Counted from the stretch's first letter, positions 53,092 through 61,551 are shown. The stretch is 64,000 nucleotides of DNA from CAYFLR01 sp964343805 (GCA_964343805.1 CAYFLR010000024.1:1-64000); one strand, 5' to 3'. Numbers and translations: made by a program. Notes: a model not told the origin generated them from the sequence alone.

Positions 53092-54204
53092 GTGGCAGAA
53101 AAGCATTTTGTATTTAAAGAAGAAACGCGCAGAGAGTGTCTCGCCCGCCCCATCTATGAACTCAAAAATTATTACAATATTTACCCTGGTAACCTCAAAG
53201 CTCTGGATCCGGAACATATCTCTTTTGGAATCTGGATTTCAGGATCCACAGAAATCATTGAGTATATCAATGCCTCTTTCTCTCCCGAAAAGAAGAAGAA
53301 GAGAATTGATCAATTACTCAAAGTATTTCCTGCTTACCAGAAGGTCAGCAAACTGCTGGTTTTAAAAGAAGACAAACAGAGGCTCTATCAAAATATTTCC
53401 AACCATAATCGATCTAAAATGAGTGAGCTTGGACTCTCTGAAGCCGAGAAAGATATATCTGAAAGCTACCTCAAAGTGAATGAATCCTCTGCTAAAATCA
53501 TGTCCTTTGTGGACAAAGAAGCAGTGGCGGAAGCCGAGCAAGTGACTATGCAGTTAGTGGATCGAGTGAGCACCGATGATGCGGGCTCTGACTTTTTAAT
53601 GCGAATCCTTAATAATGAAAATAATATTTTTGATCAAATTTCGCTCACCACTTTAATGGCCACCTCTATTGGTAAAGAACTGGGACTAAAAAAACACCAA
53701 TTAAAAATCATCTCTCTCGGCTGCCTTTTCATGGACATCGGTTTAACTCGTCTGAGTATACCAGGGCTCTATACTGATATTTTAACGGCCAAAAACCAGC
53801 TCCTTTATGAACGTCATCCCATCATAGGAGTGGAAGAACTAAACACCATGGAAGCAAGGGGTGTCAACCTCCCACCGGAAATCTTTATTATTGCCGAACA
53901 GCATCACGAAACCTACAATGGCCGTGGATTTCCCAACTCGTTAAAAGGACGCCTCTCGAAGAAAAATAAAAAGGGAATTCATCCCTATGCCCTCATTGTG
54001 GGTTTAGCGGATAAGTTTTCTAGCTATTTTGTCCAACTAGAAAAAAAGCCCCGCTTTAAGCCCCTCCGCGCAGTGAAAGCGCTGAATCGATTGACTCATA
54101 ATTTTGACCCAGCTGTATTGGCTGTGTTTAACAATATTGTGGGATATTTAAGCCAGCAGAATTTGCAGGTGGATGAAAACGTCACCTGGATCACCGAAGA
54201 TTAA
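53092..54204 (+). CDS. HD-GYP-type protein with degenerate HD motif
   Basis: 370 residues from a GTG with AAGGAG about eight bases upstream. The second half is an HD-GYP-type domain: LGCLFMDIGLTRL is the place of the metal-binding HD (normally LLHDIG), here MD, and HHETYNGRGFPNSLKG is the GYP loop, here GFP. Loss of the first His suggests weak or no c-di-GMP hydrolysis; such proteins can act as c-di-GMP receptors or scaffolds. The N-terminal 130 residues are an unrecognised domain. It is convergent with the sigma54 response regulator, sharing TTAA at the stops. Confidence 0.75.
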   Translation: MAEKHFVFKEETRRECLARPIYELKNYYNIYPGNLKALDPEHISFGIWISGSTEIIEYINASFSPEKKKKRIDQLLKVFPAYQKVSKLLVLKEDKQRLYQNISNHNRSKMSELGLSEAEKDISESYLKVNESSAKIMSFVDKEAVAEAEQVTMQLVDRVSTDDAGSDFLMRILNNENNIFDQISLTTLMATSIGKELGLKKHQLKIISLGCLFMDIGLTRLSIPGLYTDILTAKNQLLYERHPIIGVEELNTMEARGVNLPPEIFIIAEQHHETYNGRGFPNSLKGRLSKKNKKGIHPYALIVGLADKFSSYFVQLEKKPRFKPLRAVKALNRLTHNFDPAVLAVFNNIVGYLSQQNLQVDENVTWITED

Positions 54205-55925
54205 TCATCCGAAAAGCGAATATCATAACGGCTAATTTTACGATAGAGAGTGGAACGATCCATCTTCAGCTGACGAGCTGCCTTAGCCTTATTCCCCCCA
54301 CAAGCTTGAACGGTATCGATAATCAGTTGCTTTTCTGAAACCGGTGATCTCGCAGGTATGGATGCTTCTGGTTCAATTATTTGATTTTTACCGGCAATGA
54401 AATCCGGGGGTAAATGTTTCAAATGAATTTGCGGATCATGACACAGAACAATCGCATGTTCGATCACATGCTGAAGCTGCCTCACATTGCCTGGCCATGC
54501 ATGGTTCATTAAGAGTTCAAGAACTTGCGGATCCACCTGTTCGATCTGTCGATGATAGGTTTTCCCGAGCTTCTCTAAAAAGTGGGAAACCAAGGCGGGA
54601 ATATCACTCCGTCGATCTCTTAAGGGAGGCAAAGTAAGTTGAACCACCTTCAATCGATAGTAGAGGTCTTCTCGAAAGAGACCCTGGGCGACCTTTTGCT
54701 CTAGGTTTACATTGGTGGCGGCAATCACCCTTACATCAGTCTTGATGGTTTTATGCCCTCCAATGGGTTCGAATTCTTTTTCTTGAATTACTCTTAAAAG
54801 CTTGGCTTGCAAGGAGGGGGTAATATCACCAATTTCATCTAAAAAGATGGTTCCGCCGTTAGCTCGTTCAAAACGCCCGGCTTGATCTTTGATGGCTCCG
54901 GTAAAAGATCCCTTCACATGCCCAAAGAGTTCACTTTCAAGCAGAGTTTCAGGAAGAGCGGTGCAATTAATTTTAACTAAGGGCTGTTCACTGCGATTCC
55001 CTAAATAATGAAGAGCTTCGGTAACCAACTCTTTACCGGTGCCACTTTCACCGATAATTAAAACATTCACCGGAACATCTTTGAGATCTTCAATCAGGTG
55101 ATAAATATTTTGCATGGCCTCACTGCTACCCACTAGTCGGTGAAAGCTTTGCCGATCTTTCAGATCACGCTCTAAGGCCACGAGTCGGGATTGATCACGC
55201 ACCACCATCACCGCACCTTGAGAGGTATTTTTTCCGTCTAAAAGAGGAGAGGCGGTGACCGAAACAACCTTTTCAACCGCAGGATCTTGACTGCAACTAA
55301 TGTAATTATCTTCGTGAGTAGTGCCTGTTTCGAGAGTTTTCTCCAATACTGAAAAACACTTCTTGGAACAGGGGTGCTCTAATTTTCTAATGTCTTGTCC
55401 ACGGAATGAGCGTTTCATCCCACAAAGATTTCGGTTACCCGATTCATTTGTTTCTAAGAGTTCATACTGAAAATTCACGGTGTAAATGGTATCACTCACA
55501 CTGCGAAAAATAGCCTTTAAATTAGATTGAACCTGTTTTACTTCCTCTTCCAGATATCTCTGTTTGAGAGCTAAATTAACTGTCCGAGTAAGATCAATAG
55601 GTGTGGTAGGTTTAGCAAGATAATCAAAGGCCCCTAACCGGAGTGCCTCAGTGACAGTTTCCAAATTAGGATAGCCCGTCATTAAGGTCACCATACAGTC
55701 CGGATCTTGCTCTTTTAAAATTCGTAAAAGCTCAAGTCCGTTGTCCTCACCTAAGCGGATGTCCACAAATAGGAGTCCGAACTCATTTTGTTCCATATGG
55801 TAAAGAGCTTCTTTGATAGATGAGGCAGTAAAGACAGTATGACCTTCGTCACCTAAAATGCGAGTAAAGGAGAGACGAATGCTCTCCTCATCATCAACAA
55901 CTAGAATATTGGTTTTAAAATCCAT
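54201..55925 (-). CDS. Sigma54-dependent response regulator (receiver-PAS-AAA+-Fis)
   Basis: About 574 residues from the ATG at 55925. Receiver (1-120; DDEE, FVDIRLGEDNG, KPTTP), then a PAS-like region with Cys residues (about 130-250; EHPCSKKCFSV), AAA+ domain (about 270-500; Walker A GESGTGKE, ELFGHVKGSFTGA in place of GAFTGA, Walker B GGTIFLDEIGD, RLKVVQLTLPPLRDR) and a Fis-type HTH at the end (NKAAKARQLKMDRSTLYRKI). It activates sigma54 polymerase at -24/-12 promoters; those at 47571, 50048 and 50295 are obvious candidate targets. It is the third gene after the Mms6-like and Cys-rich genes, with a five-base gap. Confidence 0.9.
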   Translation of the reverse strand: MDFKTNILVVDDEESIRLSFTRILGDEGHTVFTASSIKEALYHMEQNEFGLLFVDIRLGEDNGLELLRILKEQDPDCMVTLMTGYPNLETVTEALRLGAFDYLAKPTTPIDLTRTVNLALKQRYLEEEVKQVQSNLKAIFRSVSDTIYTVNFQYELLETNESGNRNLCGMKRSFRGQDIRKLEHPCSKKCFSVLEKTLETGTTHEDNYISCSQDPAVEKVVSVTASPLLDGKNTSQGAVMVVRDQSRLVALERDLKDRQSFHRLVGSSEAMQNIYHLIEDLKDVPVNVLIIGESGTGKELVTEALHYLGNRSEQPLVKINCTALPETLLESELFGHVKGSFTGAIKDQAGRFERANGGTIFLDEIGDITPSLQAKLLRVIQEKEFEPIGGHKTIKTDVRVIAATNVNLEQKVAQGLFREDLYYRLKVVQLTLPPLRDRRSDIPALVSHFLEKLGKTYHRQIEQVDPQVLELLMNHAWPGNVRQLQHVIEHAIVLCHDPQIHLKHLPPDFIAGKNQIIEPEASIPARSPVSEKQLIIDTVQACGGNKAKAARQLKMDRSTLYRKISRYDIRFSDD

Positions 55926-55930
55926 ATTAC

Positions 55931-56107
55931 CTAGCGGCAGCAAGAGTTATTGGAAGAATCATCCTTTGGCTGATTGCCTTCTTCAGAAGGACCAGCTCCG
56001 CAACACCCACCTTTACAGCCTCCATCCTTCTTCTTAAAGGAACGGATCTGAAAGTAAAGTCCCACCGCCACAACAAAAATGACTATTAAAATATCTCTAA
56101 CTTCCAC
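55931..56107 (-). CDS. Small Cys-rich membrane peptide, FeoB-associated type
   Basis: 58 residues from a GTG with AGGA six bases upstream. One N-terminal transmembrane helix (ILIVIFVVAVGLYFQI), a basic turn (RSFKKKDGG), then CKGGCCGAG and a C-terminal Cys pair. This layout matches the FeoB-associated Cys-rich membrane proteins, linked to ferrous iron uptake. It starts eight bases after the stop of the Mms6-like gene and ends five bases before the response regulator, so the three genes are coupled. No feoB is in the window. Confidence 0.65.
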   Translation of the reverse strand: MEVRDILIVIFVVAVGLYFQIRSFKKKDGGCKGGCCGAGPSEEGNQPKDDSSNNSCCR

Positions 56108-56115
56108 TATAGATC

Positions 56116-56460
56116 CTAAAACTCGCCGTATTCTTCTTCTTTTTTCTTTTTATAAATATAGTATCCAAAACCTGCTGCAGCAAGTAACAAGGCAGGTCCA
56201 AAGGGGCCCAATCCCCAACCCAAACCTAAGCTCAGCCCTTTTCCAGACCATATAGTTGCAGAGGTTTTGGTAACTCCAGCATGGACACCAGCACCAGCCT
56301 TAACGCCAGCACCCTTTATTGCACCTGCTCCACCTTTTGCGGCACCAGCTCCCTTACCGGCAATTACTTGCCCTGCTTCCATTTCCGCTTCACGCTGCAT
56401 AGCGCCTGCACCAGCTGCACCAGCAGCTCCCACAGCTTCGACTTCTTGTCCTGGTAACAT
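56116..56460 (-). CDS. Mms6-like magnetosome protein with LG repeats
   Basis: 114 residues, AAGGGGA six bases before the ATG. The N-terminal half is Gly/Ala/Lys-rich (AAGAAGAGAM, GKGAGAAKGGAGAIKGAG). The C-terminal half reads TIWSGKGLSLGLGWGLGPFG, a hydrophobic helix, then KKKKEEEYGEF. This follows magnetosome protein Mms6, where TIWTGKGLGLGLGLGLG is followed by a transmembrane helix and a charged acidic tail that binds iron and shapes magnetite. The match to the TIW-GKGL-LGLG block and to the order of parts is good. The alternative is a convergent Gly-rich membrane protein, but neighbours support a magnetosome role. Confidence 0.7.
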   Translation of the reverse strand: MLPGQEVEAVGAAGAAGAGAMQREAEMEAGQVIAGKGAGAAKGGAGAIKGAGVKAGAGVHAGVTKTSATIWSGKGLSLGLGWGLGPFGPALLLAAAGFGYYIYKKKKEEEYGEF

Positions 56461-56697
56461 AGAAATCCCCTTTTTGGTTTTTCAAACTAATGACAAATTC
56501 TCAAGGTAAGTATATGCAAAAAAGTTTATAAAAAGCTAGTAATAAAACACATTTTCTATCGATCTAAGGAGCTCATTCTTTAATCCTCAAGATTATAATA
56601 AACCTTGTGATAATTTGCATTAAGGGTAAATATAGACTATTATAGTTTATATATGCATTTAATATAAATCTTATTAATCTGTATGATTGAAGGTATT

Positions 56698-58011
56698 ATG
56701 GCTGCTTTAGAAGATATTATCCGTCAAAGAATCATGGAATTTCATGAAGATGGTATTCCACAGTATTATCAGAGAGATATTGAAATACCTTTTATAGAAG
56801 ACATGTCCAATACTATAATTGGAGGTCGTAAAGTAGGCAAAACATACCTCACCTATCAGGCAATTGATCACCTTTTAAAAACTGGAAAAATATCTTCCAT
56901 TAAACAAGTGTGTTATCTACATTTTGATGATGAAACTCTCATGGAACTTAGAGTACAAGATTTAAGACTGATTGAATCCGTATTCTTTTCTTTGCAGAAA
57001 GAGACTAATTTAGACTTACCTGCCGTTTTCGTTTTTGATGAAATTCACCGGATAAAAGGGTGGGAAAATTATATACTCAGGCTCAAGAAGAGAAAAAATT
57101 GGTATGTCATAATTACCGGGTCGTCAGCCGACCTGAAAGAAGACAAGGTCTCCAGACAATTAAGAGGCAAATCATTTACCACTTACCTTCATCCTTTGTC
57201 TTTCAAAGAGTATTTAAGATTTAACGAAATTTCTGTCAAAGAGAAGTACAGTACAAAAACCATAGTTGAGTATCAAAAGTCCTTTAAAAACTATCTTGAC
57301 TGGGGTTCTTATCCAGCTCTTCCTCAAGTACCCATAAAGTTTAGAAGAGACTTACTTAGAAATTATTTCAATTCAATTATTGCTTCAGATTTTCTTTATG
57401 ACAAAAAAATCGCAAATGTTCCTGCTTTTAAGCTATTTCTACGAAATCTTATGCAAAAAAATGCTTGCTGCTATTGGCATAAAAAGGAATTTAATAATAT
57501 CTCATTTGCTGGTTACAAAATATCCCCAACAAGTCTTAGAAACTGGTATCTTTGGGCTGAAGAAAGGTTCATTTTAGCCAGCAATCACATATATACAGAT
57601 TCATCAAAAAAAATCGAACAAAATTACCGGAAAATCTATACCATCGATTGGGCTTTATCTAATGCTGTTTCCTATATTAATGAACAAAGAATCACTCAAA
57701 ATTTAGAATCCTTGGTGTATTGGCACCTTCATAGAAAAAATTACCATATCACTTATCTTTTGGTGGGAACTCAAAAACATGAAGTAGATTTCTTAGTTTC
57801 AGAAAAGAACTCTAAACCTCACTTGGCAATCCAAGTCTGTTATAATTTAAGAAGCCAAGAAACAATAGAACGAGAGATCCGGAGTTTAAAAGAAGTAAAA
57901 AAGATTTACCCCGATATCCAATGCCAAATCATTAGTGGCAGTGATCAAAAGATAAAAACTGATGAGCAGATTGAAATAATTCCTGCTTGGCGCTGGTGCT
58001 TGGAATTATGA
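56698..58011 (+). CDS. AAA_14/DUF4143-type ATPase
   Basis: The start at 56698 (MAALEDIIRQ) has GAAGG upstream. About 437 residues: an AAA+ domain with Walker A GGRKVGKTYL and Walker B AVFVFDEIHRIKGWE, sensor ITGSSAD, then a DUF4143-type C-terminal region ending in a nuclease-like fold (HEVDFLVSEKN, with GTQKHEVDF as in restriction-like D-E-K sites). Proteins of this type are common, mobile in genomes and often linked to toxin-antitoxin or defence roles. It is the only plus-strand gene in a minus-strand cluster and is more AT-rich than its neighbours, so it may be an insertion. Confidence 0.8.
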   Translation: MAALEDIIRQRIMEFHEDGIPQYYQRDIEIPFIEDMSNTIIGGRKVGKTYLTYQAIDHLLKTGKISSIKQVCYLHFDDETLMELRVQDLRLIESVFFSLQKETNLDLPAVFVFDEIHRIKGWENYILRLKKRKNWYVIITGSSADLKEDKVSRQLRGKSFTTYLHPLSFKEYLRFNEISVKEKYSTKTIVEYQKSFKNYLDWGSYPALPQVPIKFRRDLLRNYFNSIIASDFLYDKKIANVPAFKLFLRNLMQKNACCYWHKKEFNNISFAGYKISPTSLRNWYLWAEERFILASNHIYTDSSKKIEQNYRKIYTIDWALSNAVSYINEQRITQNLESLVYWHLHRKNYHITYLLVGTQKHEVDFLVSEKNSKPHLAIQVCYNLRSQETIEREIRSLKEVKKIYPDIQCQIISGSDQKIKTDEQIEIIPAWRWCLEL

Positions 58012-58037
58012 GCTAGATAGAAAAAAATAAATTACAC

Positions 58038-58862
58038 TTATTCTTCGACAGGCAGCAAAGGGTCATAATCTTTATATTTACCCTTCAACCAACGCTTTTG
58101 AAAAGTCCTGGTGGCAGTGAGGCCCACATCTTTGATAAACCAACCATTCACCGAACCACCTACAACCGCTCCAATAACAGGGATGAGTTGAAGCGCTTTT
58201 CTGCGGGTGATATTTACCCCTAATTGAGAAGCGAGCTTCTTAATAGTCAGTTTGCCGGTTTCTTTTGAGAGTTGGTCGGTGGCTATTTTTTCTGCAACCG
58301 TTTCTGCCGCCTGAGCTGCAATAGCAGCTTCAATTCCTTTTAAGGTTGTGAGTGCGGTTACTTTTTCTGTCACCGAGTTCGCTCCCGAGGCAGATAAAAT
58401 TCCAAGTACAAAGTTTTTCTCAGCAGCGGTGGTGGTATCAAAACCGTAGCAAAGACCAACTTTATGGATGGTTCTTAAGGCAAGAGTGATAACAGCCGGC
58501 ACATCGAGTGCTAAAGTTAAAACGCCTCCCACTCCCGTGGCGGCACCTTCCACTACTCCGACTCCGGTTGCCCAGTTACAAACCTCTTTAGCCAGTTTAT
58601 CAGAAACTGCTAAATCTTTGGTTCGGAGTTCATGAATTTCCGTAACTCCGGCTTTTTTTAAAATATCATCTTTATCAGTTAAAAAAGAGGCGGCATCATT
58701 GAAGCCTTCTATAAGCCCTTTCATAATAGACTTAGGGATCATTTTTTGTAGGAGCCATGAAAAAGGGACGGTGGCCGGAACCAGCATCTGAGTCACCACG
58801 CCCGGTTCTTCCACTGTCCAATCTTGAATCGCTTTGACCTGCTCTTTTTCGTAATTTTCCAT
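58038..58862 (-). CDS. EcsC-family protein
   Basis: 274 residues. The chain fits the EcsC domain: a long helical N-terminus, then DVPAVITLALRTIHKVGLCY and GFDTTTAAEKNFVLGILSAS, followed by Ala/Thr helices and LIPVIGAVVGGSVNGWFIKD near the C-terminus. EcsC proteins are membrane-associated and of unclear function. It starts three bases after the stop of the upstream gene, so it is the last gene of the long minus-strand operon. Confidence 0.75.
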   Translation of the reverse strand: MENYEKEQVKAIQDWTVEEPGVVTQMLVPATVPFSWLLQKMIPKSIMKGLIEGFNDAASFLTDKDDILKKAGVTEIHELRTKDLAVSDKLAKEVCNWATGVGVVEGAATGVGGVLTLALDVPAVITLALRTIHKVGLCYGFDTTTAAEKNFVLGILSASGANSVTEKVTALTTLKGIEAAIAAQAAETVAEKIATDQLSKETGKLTIKKLASQLGVNITRRKALQLIPVIGAVVGGSVNGWFIKDVGLTATRTFQKRWLKGKYKDYDPLLPVEE

Positions 58863-58865
58863 AGA

Positions 58866-59246
58866 CTAAACTGGGGTATGGCCAATGATAGCTATTGCAA
58901 CGAGGACCACTGTTAATATTCGCTGAATGGTGAGAAGGCGATTTCTTTGCTCTGTTCCTCTTAGATAGTTGGACCAAAGAAGACCACCTGATATACACAA
59001 CCAGACGGTTAAAAGAAAAGTGGCTTTTAAAAAATAGGGTCGCATGGGAGCATAATGTCCATGAAAAAACTGAAATGTGACCGCGAGTAAGTTAAATGTA
59101 ATATGCACTTTTAAGTATTGAGCCATCACATATTCAACGGCTCTAGTCACAGGAAAGGCTCTGGAAATAAAACGAGCCGGAATATAGACATTAGCTATAA
59201 TAAGACAGTATAGGGTGAGTTGCCCCATTAGTTCGACATTTCTCAT
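58866..59246 (-). CDS. Four-helix membrane protein with membrane histidines
   Basis: 126 residues, four hydrophobic segments. The second carries KVHITFNLLAVTFQFFHGHY, with two His spaced about 14 residues apart on one helix face, as in haem-b membrane proteins; a redox role is therefore possible but unproven. It lies between the EcsC gene and the zinc-ribbon membrane gene, with gaps of 3 and 23 bases. No family is recognised. Confidence 0.6.
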   Translation of the reverse strand: MRNVELMGQLTLYCLIIANVYIPARFISRAFPVTRAVEYVMAQYLKVHITFNLLAVTFQFFHGHYAPMRPYFLKATFLLTVWLCISGGLLWSNYLRGTEQRNRLLTIQRILTVVLVAIAIIGHTPV

Positions 59247-59269
59247 ATTTAAAACTCTAACTTATTTCT

Positions 59270-59509
59270 TTATTGGTTGGTCCCACAATAGCGGCAGGCT
59301 GCAGCTTGTTCTTTTATGACTTCACGACAGTTGGTGCACTCTTTATTGAATCCTTCTCGAGCAACAGCAGGAAGGAAAAAAACGAGAAGACCAAAGATGC
59401 TAAAGAAAAAACCGATGGCAAACCAAATATAGTTATTGCGGCCTTTTTCCTGAGCGATCATCATGCTGATGATACCAAAGAATATTCCTACTAAAATCAT
59501 AATGATCAT
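59270..59509 (-). CDS. Small membrane protein with C-terminal zinc ribbon
   Basis: 79 residues: two transmembrane helices (IIMILVGIFFGIISMMIA, YIWFAIGFFFSIFGLLVFF) and a C-terminal zinc ribbon (CTNCREVIKEQAAACRYCG). The start overlaps the stop of the MamA-like gene by ATGA (59506-59509), indicating coupled translation. The fold is widespread; its role here is unknown. Confidence 0.7.
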   Translation of the reverse strand: MIIMILVGIFFGIISMMIAQEKGRNNYIWFAIGFFFSIFGLLVFFLPAVAREGFNKECTNCREVIKEQAAACRYCGTNQ

Positions 59510-60282
59510 AATACGGTCCTCCCAACTGGTGATGTCTTAACAGAGATGGCTTTCTTGTAAAAGGAGATGGCTTGAACATAATCTTCTTTTTGATCGTAAC
59601 ACTGGCCGATGGCTTGATAGATCGGAGTCAACGGCAATAGTTGCAAGGCTTTATTATAATAGGCAATGCTTTCATCTATACGGTTCCACTTCTCTAAAAT
59701 TCGGCCTAAGCGAAAACAGGCTCCCACATGATGGGGATTCAGTTCCACTAATTCACGAAGAGTGGCAAGAGCCAGTTCATAATCCTTTTGCCCCTCATAT
59801 GATACGGCTAAATAAAAATAAGCCGCTTGATAGGTGGGATGATACTGAACAACACTTTTCAAAGCCTCGATGGCCACTTCCCATCTTTCCACTTCGATAG
59901 CAGATCTTGCCATGTTTAATTGGATTTGAGGATCTCGATGATAATGATCCTTGATTTCCATATAAAAACCGAGAGCTTCTTGATAGGCCTCTTTATTAAA
60001 CAGAATCTCTGCTCGCTGAAGGGTCATTTCTTGTTCATCTTCTACTTTTATTTTGAGAACTTTTTCATAACCTTCAATGACTTTACCAAAGGAGCGGCCC
60101 AATTTTTGACTCATCCGACCTGTCCATTTATCCTCGGCAATCAGCTTTTCTTTCTTACCGAACATGGATTTCGAAAGTTCTTTATCAATTTGAGCTGTCA
60201 TCAAAAGATCAGCATAATGCTTAGGACAGCAGCCCTCTTTAACCCCTTCTTCTTTGCATTTAACTATTTTACACTCTTCCAT
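59506..60282 (-). CDS. MamA-like TPR protein with N-terminal Cys/His motif
   Basis: The start at 60282 (MEECKIVK) lies four bases after the stop of the upstream gene. About 258 residues. The N-terminus has CKIVKCKEEGVKEGCCPKHY, a possible metal site. From about residue 75 on there are five to six TPR repeats (AEILFNKEAYQEALGFYMEI, YLAVSYEGQKDYELALATLR, AIGQCYDQKEDYVQAISFYK). MamA is a TPR protein that coats magnetosome membranes; the TPR number and the cluster context suggest the same role. TPRs are common, so the name is tentative. Confidence 0.6.
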   Translation of the reverse strand: MEECKIVKCKEEGVKEGCCPKHYADLLMTAQIDKELSKSMFGKKEKLIAEDKWTGRMSQKLGRSFGKVIEGYEKVLKIKVEDEQEMTLQRAEILFNKEAYQEALGFYMEIKDHYHRDPQIQLNMARSAIEVERWEVAIEALKSVVQYHPTYQAAYFYLAVSYEGQKDYELALATLRELVELNPHHVGACFRLGRILEKWNRIDESIAYYNKALQLLPLTPIYQAIGQCYDQKEDYVQAISFYKKAISVKTSPVGRTVL

Positions 60283-60286
60283 AGTT

Positions 60287-61330
60287 TTACTTCTTCTTCT
60301 TTTTCTTTTTTTGCTTTTTAAGGATTTTTTCAATTAGCTCAGCTTTGTTCACTGAAGGCTTGATATTGGTAATACCTTGATCAACTAAGATATTAACCAG
60401 TTCCTCTTTAGTTTTTTCTCTAAGTTTTCCTTTGGTGTATTTAGCACCATCATCTTTAGAAGCGTCTTTCGCATCATCTTTATTGGCATCTGTTGCTTTG
60501 GCCGCTTCTGTTTTAACCCCAGAGAGATCCATTTTTTTACTGGCATCTGCTGTTGGCATACCAAGTAAGTCGTCTCCAGGAACTGTAGGCTTTTTAGCTT
60601 CAGGAGCCTTGGGAGCTTCTGGCTTTTTCACTTCAGCTGGCTTGGGAGGTTCAGGTTTTTTTACTTCGGGAGCCTTGGTTTCTACTTTGGGCATTCCTAA
60701 TAGGTCATCTTTTGGAGCTTCAGCCTTTTTTTCCTCCGGTTTTTTCATTTCCGGCTTCTTCTCTTCTGGCTTCTTCTCTTCCGGTTTCTTCATTTCCGGT
60801 TTCTTCTCTTCCGGTTTCTTCATTTCAGCTGGTTTGGGAGCCTCTGCTTTTTTCAATTCAGGACCTTTTGCTTCTGGCATTTTGGGCTCAGGCATGGGCA
60901 CTTCAGGTTTCTTTGGTGGCTCTGGTGCTTTAGCAGTGGCAGGGGGTGGTGCTACGATGGTTTTTCGTAAGTCAGGAGATAACTTCTCCTCTGGTTTTTT
61001 GTCCTCTTTAGGTTCCACTTTTGGAGCAGGAGCTTTTGGAGCCTTTGGTTTGGTTGGCTTTTGATCCACTTTATTTAAAGGTTCAGTTGTACCGGTGAGC
61101 TCATTCACTTGATCAGCGGTCTTTTGTACAAAGTCACTGGCTTTGTGAGTGATAGCAGCCCATCCATCCAAAGCTTTCTCTTTGGCGAGATTCACTTTGT
61201 CTTTCATCTCTACTTTATCAAGTAATTCCTCTTCAAATCTAACAACTCTACCGATTGCAACTCCGACGAGACGAGAGGCCAGGTTCAAAACCGAGGTTCT
61301 GTTTTTCTTATAATCGTCATTTCCACTCAT
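60287..61330 (-). CDS. Pro/Lys/Glu-repeat linker protein with SAP-like C-terminus
   Basis: 347 residues. An N-terminal helical region (about 1-80; ASRLVGVAIGRVVRFEEELL, amphipathic) is followed by roughly 180 residues of low-complexity repeats (KKPEEKKPEMKKPEEKK, EVKKPEPPKPAEVKKPEAPK, with DDLLGMP twice), then a short SAP/HeH-like domain (KTKEELVNILVDQGIT, NKAELIEKILKKQ) and a Lys tail. In magnetosome clusters the repeat-rich linker MamJ ties vesicles to MamK filaments; this protein has the right style but no sequence match that I can claim. Confidence 0.65.
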   Translation of the reverse strand: MSGNDDYKKNRTSVLNLASRLVGVAIGRVVRFEEELLDKVEMKDKVNLAKEKALDGWAAITHKASDFVQKTADQVNELTGTTEPLNKVDQKPTKPKAPKAPAPKVEPKEDKKPEEKLSPDLRKTIVAPPPATAKAPEPPKKPEVPMPEPKMPEAKGPELKKAEAPKPAEMKKPEEKKPEMKKPEEKKPEEKKPEMKKPEEKKAEAPKDDLLGMPKVETKAPEVKKPEPPKPAEVKKPEAPKAPEAKKPTVPGDDLLGMPTADASKKMDLSGVKTEAAKATDANKDDAKDASKDDGAKYTKGKLREKTKEELVNILVDQGITNIKPSVNKAELIEKILKKQKKKKKKK

Positions 61331-61386
61331 GTTTCCGTTACCCCATTAATGTTAAAAAAAAAAATCGGAATCCTACGAAAGCACTG

Positions 61387-61551
61387 TTATGCCTTCATTG
61401 CATCAGTATAACCATCCCAAAAAGATGATTTAATTTGGTCTGCAGTGGATTTAATTTTATCATTTACCTTACCCATAATTTCTGGCTTGGTTTTATAAAG
61501 TACATAAATTCCACCAACCACGACAACTAATCCTCCAATAACCTTACCCAT
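61387..61551 (-). CDS. 54-residue membrane peptide
   Basis: AAGGAG lies seven bases before the ATG at 61551. The product has one hydrophobic Gly/Val helix (MGKVIGGLVVVVGGIYVLYK) and a charged helical tail (KVNDKIKSTADQIKSSFWDG). It sits in the operon between the TauE/SafE gene and the repeat-rich linker gene. It is small and Gly/Val-rich like other magnetosome membrane peptides, but no family is recognised. Confidence 0.6.
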   Translation of the reverse strand: MGKVIGGLVVVVGGIYVLYKTKPEIMGKVNDKIKSTADQIKSSFWDGYTDAMKA

